DNA from: Nematostella vectensis
Lineage: Eukaryota > Cnidaria > Anthozoa > Actiniaria > Edwardsiidae
Assembly (NCBI RefSeq): GCF_932526225.1
Contig: NC_064039.1
Coordinates: 3,983,001 to 4,047,000 of the forward strand
Direction: 5' to 3'
Length of the DNA stretch: 64,000 nt
A program made the translations under genes and the position numbers. This document shows, piece after piece, positions 11,301 to 23,300 of the stretch (position 1 is the first letter of the stretch; the number at the start of each line of letters is the position of its first letter). The notes beneath the pieces were generated by a model. It had not been told where the DNA came from and ran no database searches. It saw nothing but the letters and a program-made list of their open reading frames with translations.

Positions 11301-14300
11301 TAAACTTTTAATCAAATATCATTAACAAAGTAAAAGACTTCAATCGTGGATGGTAATTTTGAAGTTTTTTTGCAAATAAACCGTTGTATAATTTGTTGTA
11401 TATATAATTTTAATTCTGGGGTATAATTTTGGGATGATGATGGTGAAATTATATTATGATTGAGATGCTGAGGCTCGTTTTAAATGTCGTGATGAGGATG
11501 GTATTCATAAAGATAATGATAATGATATTGTAACGCTGGAGATTTTCTATGATGATTATAATGAAGCGGATGATAATGGAAATACTGATGATTATAATGC
11601 TTATGAAGATGATCACAACGGCAGTTTTTTTCAATGATATTCAGGCTTATTTTGGCGATATTATCGATAATGATGATGATGACAGCAATAAACCGTTTTC
11701 ACGATGTTGCGCGCGCATCCAAAATGCCACAGACCAGCTGTCCACTGCGGATAAAATGGTGTATAAAGTGGAGTTTACAGACAAAGCTATAGAAAATTCA
11801 AATTCCCCTACGTCTGCTTCTTGGATCAGCTGTGGTCCGCAAGTCTGGGATTTTGGATGCGAGCGCAACATCGTGAACACGGTTTATTACGATAGAATGT
11901 TCATATGTATTATAATGTTACTGATAGCAGTTATTTAATAGTGATGGTGCTTCTGATACTCATGATATCGATGCTCTGTAAAAAGGTTAGTCTGCGTAGT
12001 GATTATCTTACATGTATCCTACTTTACTCTGTATTTCAACTCCACCCGTGTCCTAGCTTACCGTGTATTCCATCACTTTGCCAATCTCCCCTTTACTGAG
12101 TTTGGACGTCAGTTCTGTGACTTGAGCCGCGGGAACGATGCGGTTACCCTGCAGTACGCGATACTGAATTTCCACCATCTCGCTCTCGGGGTTTACACGC
12201 TTAACACTCACCACCTGAGCCACAACAGATTGAAACAGATCAGAATTGTACAGGTGTAGGGTTGAAAATCAAACATATTATCATCACACTAAAAAAAAAA
12301 ACAAGAACAGCGACACAAATATGAACACGGAAAACGAGAGGAACGATGGAAACAACACCTCAGCCATCAAAACCAACAACAACAAGCACATAAAAAGCAA
12401 AAAGCACAACAAAAGCAGAACAAGCAAAAACATAAACAGCAACAACAGTAATAACAACAAGAACAGAAACAAAAACAGTAACAACAACAGCAGTATCAAC
12501 AACAACAGCCGTAATAATAACACACAAAACCAACGTGGTCTACATCAATAGCACACTGCGCTAACAAAACCATCTAGATGATCACCTGCACTCGATAATC
12601 GTTTGTTGCTCGTCGGAATCTTGCGTGTTTCACATAGTACTTCCTAGATACATCACGTCTTTTCAGAGCCTCGATAAATCCTGATAACTCTCTTGTTTCC
12701 TCCACGACTTGCCGACGTCTACGCGCACTGTCCTTTTTGACGGCCTCACTATTGCGTACAATCAGGACGTTTATCATGTTAGAATGCGTTTATCGTCCAT
12801 ATGCAGTCACTCCCACAAGAGGCTGCAGCAGGTCTTGAAATATTGGGGAGAGGAGGCGGGACACAGAAACATTAGGGGGGAGGGGGGGGCAAAACAAACG
12901 AGCAAATTAAGCCCTTAAACTAAAGTAAAACCAGGCAGTACCAGATCCTATGAAGTGGACTGTAACACAAAGGCATATCAGCATAACTATTTCCCAGGAA
13001 AAATAGCTTGATGAAACAGTCTTTCTCCAAATGTTATTGAGGGACCATCCCTCAAGAGGTTTTTTACTTCTACGTAATGGAAACCTTTTGTGGATTAAAT
13101 CGTATAAAAAATATAATAAAATATTGGGGGACACAGCCACGCCCCTATTGGTCATTTTCTTATATATCTTTTTAACCTTTAGGGAAAAGCGGAACTCCTG
13201 CCCCAGTGCCTCAGCCGCTGCTACAGCCATTCAAAAGGTCACTTAAAGACTATGTGATCGATCCGCTTGAGCCGATCTCAAATTTAATTGATCCTATAAT
13301 AAAAGGCCCACTTGCATGAAATAATACACAATAAACTATAATTTCCAAATAAATAAAAAAAACTATAATTTGCAAAGTCATTTCAATATTCAAAGTAAAA
13401 CCCAAACAGCAGTCTCACTAAATCGGATCCAAAGTCAACAAGTCAAGTGTGCCACGAGTCGTGTAGAAGAAAGGTAAGGTTACTTTTAAAGTAGTCTGAA
13501 CAACTACTTGTCAATTGTTTTTGGGGAATGGGAAAGCAGGGGGTAAGAGTTGAACACCTCACAAGAAGCTTATCATTATTGGTACTCACTTGAACATATT
13601 AAGCAAATCCTTTTCCATCTTGCTCTTGAACTCATCGCTTGACACGTCCTCGTTTACAGGAACAGCAAGCACGATAACGACAAGCTCTTCAGTATCATTC
13701 ATACTTGGGAGAAAGATGGAGCTAGAAGGAGCTACCGGGCTAACAGTCGACGGCGATATAACTGGACTAGACAAAACTTGAGAAACGCTTTTAGTCGCGC
13801 TACTCTCGAGGTCAACAACGGTTGACAATGCTGAGGTAGGTACACCTATTGAAGGCGAGGCGGTTACTAGGACTAGGATACTTGAAGTCGAAGATGGAGG
13901 TGATTGTGTCAATACTGGGGTCGGTAAGACCTGTGAACCACTTGCGCTGGCGCTACTGCTTGCGTCTACCATGGCCGAAATTGCTGAGGTTGCTAAGGCT
14001 ATCGAAGGCGAAGAGGTTACTAGGACAATGATACTTGAAGTCGAAGATGGAGGTGATTGTGTCAATACTGGGGTCGGTAAGACCTGTGAACCACTTGCGC
14101 TGGCGCTACTGCTTGCGTCTACCATGGCCGAAATTGCTGAGGTTGCTAAGGCTATCGAAGGCGAAGAGGTTACTAGGACAATGATACTTGAAGTCGAAGA
14201 TGGAGGTGATTGTGGGGTCTTATCGACTGGGGTCGATAAGACCTGTGAACCACTTGCGCTGGCGCTACTGCTTGCGTCTACCATGACCGAAATTGCTGAG

Positions 14301-17300
14301 GTTGCTAAGGCTATCGAAGGGGTTACTAGGTCTTCGATATTTGATGTTAAATATGAGTGTGATGGCGTCGGACTTTTCAGGACTAGAGAAACACTTTTTA
14401 TCATTGTACTTGGTGCGTCTGCCATGGTTGAGAGTATTTGGCTTGTGTAAGTGGTTACCAAATCTTCGATACTTGACGTGAAAGGTGATGGTGTAAGAGG
14501 TAAGCTAGACTCCTCTCTACTAATAATGCTACTTGTTGTGTCTATCGATGAAGGCTGCAATGAGCTTAATAAACCCATTGAAGATGAAGCAGTTTCTACC
14601 TCTTTGGATCTTGATGTTAATGAAGAGGCCGACGTTGTCATTGCTTCTGACGAAGTGAAGGGCGTCGTGATGGTTTTCGTAGGCGATAAAATAGAAGTTT
14701 CTTTTGGTAATGATGACGATATCGGTAGGCTATGGCTTGGATACTTCTCCGTACTCAACACTGTAAATGATACCGATGAAATCGGAGACATCAAATGAGC
14801 TGAGAGAGATTCTGTCATTCCCATATCAATACCTTCCGAGGAGGCAGCGACAGGAGTGCTTCTCACGGCCAACGAAGAGGAAAACGGCAAAGATACATCA
14901 ATGCTACTTTTCGTGCCTATTGATCGTATGTCTGTTTGGGTGGCTGTGCTTGTTATAGAAGATGATATTGGTAGACCTACAATACTGCTCCCAGTATGGG
15001 TCGAAAGGGAGGACAAACTTGCTGATAAAACACTTGGTGAGGAGGCCGGCACATCTGCTGTGAATATCAGCGATAGGAACGAGCTACTGGCCTCCGTACT
15101 GGAAGGTCTTGTTGTAACAAAGGTCACATTTGGTGATAAAACACTTGGTGAGGAGGTCGGCACATCTGCTGAGAATACCAGCGATAGGAACGAGCTACTG
15201 GCCTCCTTACTGGAAGGTCTTGTTGTAACAAAGGTCACATTTGGTGATAGAGCGACAGAGTCAGTTTCAAATAGACGGCTTGAGTTCTGAGACAAGCCAA
15301 TTGTTGATGTCGCGTTTGGTAAGATGGTTTCATACACTTTACTGGTTCCTACTGATGTCGATGTCGCGTTCACAGCTATGGTTTCATACATAAAACTGGT
15401 TGTCCCATTTGGTGACGGAGAAATGGAAGGCGTTGAGTTGACAGCTATAGTTTCATACGGAGAACTGGCTGTTTCGTTTGTTGACAGAGAAATGGAAGGC
15501 GTAGCATTAACAGCTATAGTTTCATACACAGAACTGGTTGTCCCATTTGGTGACGGAGAAATGGTAGGTGTGGCGTTGACAGCTATGGTTTCATACACAG
15601 AACTGGTTGTCCCATTTGGTGACAGAGAAATGGTAGGTGTGGCGTTAACAGCTATTGTTTCATACACAGAACTGGTTGTCCCATTTGGTGACGGAGAAAT
15701 GGAAGGCGTTGAGTTGACAGCTATAGTGTCATACATAGAACTGGTTGTCCTATTTGGTGACGGATAAATGGTAGGTGTGGCGTTAACAGCTATAGTTTCA
15801 TACGGAGAACTGGCTGTTTCGTTTGTTGACAGAGAAATGGAAGGCGTAGCATTAACAGCTATAGTTTCATACACAGAACTGGTTGTCCCATTTGGTGACG
15901 GAGAAATGGAAGGCGTTGAGTTGACAGCTATAGTTTCATACACAGAACTGGTTGTCCCATTTGGTGACGGAGAAATGGTAGGTGTGGCGTTGACAGCTAT
16001 GGTTTCATACACAGAACTGGTTGTCCCATTTGGTGACAGAGAAATGGTGGGTGTGGCGTTAACAGCTATTGTTTCATACACAGAACTGGTTGTTCCATTT
16101 GGTGATGGAGAAATGGAAGGCGTTGAGTTGACAGCTATGGTTTCATATACAGAACTGGTTGTCCCATTTGGTGACGGAGAAATGGAAGGCGTTGAGTTGA
16201 CAGCTATGGTTTCATATACAGAACTGGTTGTCCCATTTGGTGACGGGGAAATGGAAGGCGTTGAGTTGACAGCTATAGTTTCATACACAGAACTGGTTGT
16301 TCCATTTGGTGATGGAGAAATGGAAGGCGTTGAGTTGACAGCTATGGTTTCATATACAGAACTGGTTGTTCCGTTTAGCGATAGAGAAATGGTAGGTGTG
16401 GCGTTAACAGCTACAGTTGCATACGTAGAACTGGAAGTCGTTGCGTTAAGAGTTAAAGTTTCATACACAGCAGTGGTTGTTCCATTTGGTGACGGAGAAA
16501 TGGTAGTTGTGGCGTTAACAGCTGAAGTTTCAAAAGAATAGCTGGAAGTCGTTGAATTGACAGCTATAGTTACATACATAGAACTGGTTGTTTCATTTGG
16601 TGACGGAGAAATGGAAGTCGTTGAGTTGACAGATATGGTTTCATACACAGAACTGGTTGTTCCATTTGGTGACGGAGAAATGGTAGTTGTGGCGTTAACA
16701 GCTGCAGTTTCAAAAGGAGAGCTGGAAGTCGTTGTGTTGACAGTTATGGTTTCATACATAGAACTGGTTGTCCGATTTGGTGACGGAGAAATGGAAGTCG
16801 TTGTGTTGACAACTATGGTTACATACACAGAACTGGTTGTTCCATTTGGTGACGGAGAAATGGTAGTTGTGGCGTTAACAGCTGCAGTTTCAAAAGGAGA
16901 GCTGGAATTCGTTGTGTTGACAGCTATAGTTACATACAAAGAACTGGTTGTTCCATTTGGTGACGGAGAAATGGTGGGGGTAGCATTAACAGCAATAGAT
17001 TCATATAGATAACTGGCTGTTCCATTCAGTAACGGAGAAACGGTAGGTGTGGCGTTAACAGCTACAGTTTCATACGTAGAACTAGTTGTTTCGTTTGATG
17101 ACGGGGAAATGGAAGGTGTTGCGTTGACAGCTAAAGTTTCATACACAGAACTGATTGTTCCATTTGGTGATGGAGAAATTGTAGTTGTGGCGTTAACAGC
17201 TACAGTTTCATAAGTAGAACTGGAAGTCGTTGCGCTGACAGGTAAAGATTCATACACAGACCTGGTGGTCCGGTTTGGTGACGGAGAAATGGTAGGCGTA

Positions 17301-20300
17301 GCATTAACAGCTATAGTCTCATACATAGAACTGGTTGTCCCATCTGGTGACGGAGAAATGGTAGGTGTGGCGTTAACAGCTATAGTTTTATATGCAGAAC
17401 TAGTTGTCTCATTTAGTGACGGAGAAATGGAAGTCGTTGAGTTGACAGCTATAGTTTCATACACAGAACTGGTTGTCCCATTTGGTGACGGAGAAATGGT
17501 AGGTGTGGCGTTAACATCTATGGTTTCATACAAAGAACTGGTTGTCCCATTTGGTGACGGAGAAATGGTAGGTGTGGCGTTAAGATCTATGGTTTCATAA
17601 AAAGAACTGGTTGTCCCATTTGGTGACGGAGGAATGGTAGGTGTGGCGTTAACAGCTATAGTTTCATATGCAGAACTAGTTGTCTCATTTAGTGACGGAG
17701 AAATTGTAGGTGTGGCGTTAACATCTATGGTTTCATACAAAGAACTGGTTGTCCCATTTGGTGACGGAGAAATGGTAGGTGTGGCGTTAACTGCTATAGT
17801 TTCATATGCAGAACTAGTTGTCTCATTCAGTGACGGAGAAATTGTAGGTGTGGCGTTAACATCTATGGTTTCATACGAAGAACTGGTTGTCCCATTTGGT
17901 GACGGAGAAATGGTAGGTGTGGCGTTAACAGCTATAGTTTTATACGTAGAACTGGTTGTTCTATTTGGTGACAGAGAAATGGAAGTCGTTGAGTTGACAG
18001 CTATAGTAACATACATAGAACTGGTTGTCCCATTTGGTGACGGAGAAATGGAAGGCGTTGACTTGACATCTATGGTTTCATACACAGAACTGGTTGTTCC
18101 ATTTGGTGACGGAAAAATGGTAGTTGTGGCGTTAACAGCTGCAGTTTCAAAAGGAGAGCTGGAAGTCGTTGAGTTGACAGCTATAGTTTCATACAAAGAA
18201 CTGGTTGTCCCATTTGGTGACGGAGAAATGGTGGGGGTAGCGTTGACAGCTAAAGTTTCATACACAGAACTGATTGTTCCATTTGGTGATGGAGAAATTG
18301 TAGTTGTGGTGTTAACAGCTACAGTTTCATACGTAGAACTGGAAGTCGTTGCGTTGACAGCTATAGTTTCATACATAGAACTGGTTGTCCGATTTTGTGA
18401 CGGAGAAATGGTAGGCGTAGCATTTACAGCTATAGTTTCATACACAAAACTGGTTGTCCCATTTGGTGACGGAGAAATGGTAAGCGTGGCGTTAACGGCC
18501 ATAGTTTCATACGTGAAATTGGTTGTTCCGTTTAGTGACGGAGAAATGGAAGTCGTTGAGTTGACAGCTATAGTTTCATACACAGAACTGGTTGTCCCAT
18601 TTGGTGACGGAGAAATGGAAGTCGTTGAGTTGACAGCTATAGTTTCATACACAGAACTGGTTGTCCCATTTGGTGACAGAGAAATGGTAGGTGTGGCGTT
18701 AACAGCTATGGTTTCATACACAGAACTGGTTGTCCCATTTGGTGACGGAGAAATGGAAGTCGTTGAGTTGACAGCTATAGTTTCATACACAGAACTGGTT
18801 GTCCCATTTGGTGACGGAGAAATGGTAGGTGTGGCGTTAACAGCTATGGTTTCATATACAGAACTGGTTGTCCCATTTGGTGACGGAGAAATGGTAGGTG
18901 TGGCGTTAACAGCTATGGTTTCATACACAGATATGGTTGTCCCATTTAGTGAAAGTAAAATGGTCGATGTTGTGGTTAAAGCTTTAGTTTCATAAAATAC
19001 GCTTACTGACGCATTTGGTGACGAAGAAACAGCTGTGACGTTGATTGATATTGTTTCATAAATTTGACTAGTACGCAAGATTTCACTCGTCTTGCTTATA
19101 GTCGGAATTAAAGTGCTGTTTAATTCAATGCTAGCGCTCTTTGAGCTATTCACAGCAGTCGTGCTCGTTACAGTTACGGTACTCAATGGTAGGTTCGTAA
19201 CCGTGGTAAAACCAATTGTAGATTGTGTGTCGCGGCTTGTTGTGTTCGCAATGTTCGTATATGACAATATTGGCGTCGACCGTAAAGTACTTGTTCTGGT
19301 TTCTGTTGGTAAAAAAGTCACCGTTGCATTAGAAGAGCCATTTAACGCGTTACTTGAGTGTGGCGTAACATACGATGAGGTATAACGTTTGGTTGATAGG
19401 CCATCATGCACTGATATTGACGAGTGGGGAGACGCAGAAGTTGATGATGCATTTATATAATATGTAGTGTTTATAATAGCGATATGACTTGTTTGAGCAG
19501 CAGTTTTTCTAAAGGCCAACAAACTGGTGCTAAGAGGTGCTGTTGAAGACACATCAAGCAGTACGTTTGACATGCTTTGTATACTGGACGGAGAAACGGT
19601 GAACGTAGACGTTACATTGATAGGTGCGAACGTCGAATACGAAGCACGAGTTACCGTAGCATTATGTGTAGTTTTATCAGTTGTGTTTATTGTGGACGAT
19701 ATTGGAGGTACAATGACAAGCGAATTACTGCTTTGAAACCAGGGTCGAACAGTTTCGTTTGAAGTTGAAGTAACAGCTGGTAGCAAAGATACTGTGCTTT
19801 GAGGTGAAGGCTGAATTGCTACGGAAGTATTATGAAAGTGCTTCACACTAGACGAATAAAACAATGTTGACGTTTGTAAATATGCCGCTGTTGCATCAGT
19901 TAATATCATTGATGTCATCGCGGTAGTAGGAGAAGTGCTGATATTAAAGTTTACGGAGTGAACGGCTGACACAGCAGGCACAGTAGGAGTTAGAGTGGCA
20001 TTGGTGAAGGACGAAGCTGCTAATTTAGTTGAGAGCGCCGTAAGATTGAAGGCAGACATCGAGACACAGCTTTCACATATAGTTGACGTTATAGCTTGAG
20101 TGCTTATCACAAGCGTGCTTACATTAGAAGCTAATGACTCACGAATCGCGGTTGGTGGCATTGCGTTACTTGATGTGGCCAATGTTGGATATGACGTTAA
20201 GCTTAACGATATGTTACTTGGTGTAGCTGTTCTGGATGACGCCGTGATGGATGTGCTGTTACCTGGTCTAATTGTTGTGGATGATGACATGATGGCTGTG

Positions 20301-23300
20301 TTACTTTGTGTAACTGATGTTGTGGATGACGACATGATGGATGATGTGTTACTTTGTGTAACTGATGTTGTGGATGACGACAAGATGGCTGTGTTACTTT
20401 GTGTAACTGATGTTGCGGATGACGCCATATTTGATGTGTTACTTGGTGTAACTGATGGTGCGGATGACGTCATGATGAATGATGTGTTAATTGGTGTAAC
20501 TGATGATGTGAGTGACGTCATGATGGATGATGTGTTACTTGGTGTATCTGATGTTGTGAATGACGCCATGATGGATGATGTGTTACTAGGTGTAACTGAT
20601 GTTATAAATGACGCCATGATGGATGATGTGTTACTAGGTGTAACTGATGTTATAAATGACGCCATGATGGATGATATGTTACTTGGTGTACCTGATGTCG
20701 TGGGTGACGCCATGATGGATGTAATACTTGGTGTAACGGACTGTGTGGATGACGTCATGACGGATGACGTGTTACTTGGTGTAACTGATGTTGTGGATGA
20801 CGTCATGTTAGATAATGTGTTATTAGGTGAAACAGATGTTGTGAGTGACGCCATAATGGATGATGTGTTACTAGGTGTAACTGATGTTGTGGGTGACGCC
20901 ATGATGGATGATGTGTTACTAGGTGTAACTGATGTCGTAGGTGACTTCATGATGGCAGACGTGTTACTAGGTGTAGCTGATGCTGTGGGTGACGCCATGA
21001 TGGATGATGTGTTACTAGGTGTAACTGATGTCGTAGGTGACTTCATGATGGCAGACGTGTTACTAGGTGTAACTGATGTTGTGGGTGACGCCATGATGGA
21101 TGATGTGTTACTAGGTGTAACTGATGTCGTAGGTGACTTCATGATGGCAGACGTGTTACTAGGTGTAACTGATGTTGTGGGTGACGCCATATTGGATGTG
21201 TTACTTGGTGTAACTGATGTTGTGGATGACGTCATGATGGATGATGTGTTACTTGTTGTAACTGATGTCGTGAGTGACATCATGATGGATGATATGTTAC
21301 TTGGTGTACCTGATGTTATGGATGACGCCATGATGGATGATGTGTTACTAGGTGTAACTGATGTTATAAATGACGCCATGATGGATGATGTGTTACTAGG
21401 TGTAACTGATGTTATAAATGACGCCATGATAGATGATCTGTTACTTGGTGTACCTGATGTCGTGGGTGACGCCATGATGGATGTAATACTTGGTGTAACT
21501 GATGGTGTGGATGACGTCATGACGGAAGACGTGTTACATGGTGTAACTGATGTTGTGGATGACGTCATGTTAGATAATGTGTTATTAGGTGTAACAGATG
21601 TTGTGAGTGACGCCATAATAGATGATGTGTTACTAGGTGTAACTGATGTTGTGGGTGACGCCATGATGGATGATGTGTTATTAGGTATAACTGATGTCGT
21701 AGGTGACTTCATGTTGGCAGACGTGTTACTAGGTGTAACTGATGCTGTGGGTGACGCCATGATGAATGATGTGTTACTAGGTGTAACTGATGTTGTGGGT
21801 GACGCCATATTGGATGTGTTACTTGGTGTAACTGATGTTGTGGATGACGTCATGATGGATGACGTGTTACTTGTTGTAACTGATGTCGTGGGTGACACCA
21901 TGATAGATGATGTGTTATTTGGTGTAACCGATGTTGTGGATGATGCCATGATGGATGGCGTATTACTTTGTGTCACAAATGTTGTGAGTGATGCCATGAT
22001 GGATGATGTGTTACTTGGTGTATCTGATGTTGTGGATGACGCCATGATAGATGATGTGTTACTAGGTGTAACTGATGATGTGAGTGACGTCATGATGGAT
22101 GATGTGTTACTAGGTGTAACTGATGATGTAAGTGACATCATGATGGATGATGCGTTACTAGGTGTAACTGATGTTATAAATGACGCCATGACGGATGGTG
22201 TGTTACTAGGTGTAACTGGTGTTATGAATGACGCCATGATGGATGATATGTTACTTGGTGTACCTGATGTCGTAGGTGACGCCATGATGGATGTAATACT
22301 TGGTGTAACTGATGGTGTGGATGACGTCATGTTAGATAATTTGTTACTAGGTGTAACAGATGTTGTGAGTGACGCCATAATGGATGATGTGTTACTAGGT
22401 GTAACTGATGTTGTGGGTGACGCCATGATGGATGATGTGTTACTAGGTGTAACTGATGTCGTAGGTGACTTCATGATGGCAGACGTGTTACTAGGTGTAA
22501 CTGATGTTGTGGATAACGCCATGATGGATGATTTTTTACTTTGTGTAACTGATGTTGTGAATGACGTCATGATTGATGACGTATTACTTGGCGTAACTGA
22601 TGTCGTAGGTGACGCCATGATGGATGATGTGTTACTAGGTGTAACTGATGTTGTAAGTGACGCCATAATTGATGACGTATTACTTGGTGTAACTGATGTC
22701 GTAGGTGACGCCATGATGGATGATTTGTTACTAGGTGTAACTGATGCTGTGGATGACGTCATGATGGACAACGTGTTTCTAGGTGTATGTGATGTTGTGA
22801 GTGACGTCACCATTGTTAATGTGTTAGATGTAATGAATGAGTTGCCTGTACCACTGCTTTGCAAGATTTCTTGAGATGCCGATGCGTCCAAAGATGGCAG
22901 AGACGTTGTCGATACATTTGATCCACCTAAAGTATAACCAGATCAACGAAAAAATAATCAACGCATAATAAGCTAAAATGCAGAAAAATATAATTTAAAA
23001 TAACAAAAAAGTAGCGTGACCCCCTTCCTGGGTTGCCAAACCGTCTTTCCAGCTCGAAGGAAACATTTTCGCCATAAAGTAGTGTTACGAATCGGCTTTA
23101 CTTAAAATAACCTCAAAAGTTAGTCTCCCTGTTATTTTTTTTCTTAAAATATTTCAGAGAAAATGACTGGTGCGATAAGTATCACCATGCCAACAATAAT
23201 TTAGCCCTATGTTGTCTGTCGATTTGAATCTATTCTTGAATGCAAATGAAAAAAAAAATTATCTCTAAATCTCGGTATATTTTTAAAAGATTTATGTTCA

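Noticed and set aside
15324-18995. Chain of plus-strand frames encoding ELVVPFGDGEMVGVALTA repeats
   Set aside because: Antisense shadow of the 69-bp mucin repeat. It breaks wherever a unit varies.
20100-22874. 924-codon plus-strand open frame opposite the mucin exon
   Set aside because: It exists because the 48-bp unit is a multiple of three and lacks stops in that frame. The product (DDVLLGVTDVV repeats) has no start context, signal or splice logic, whereas the minus strand fits a 16-exon gene.
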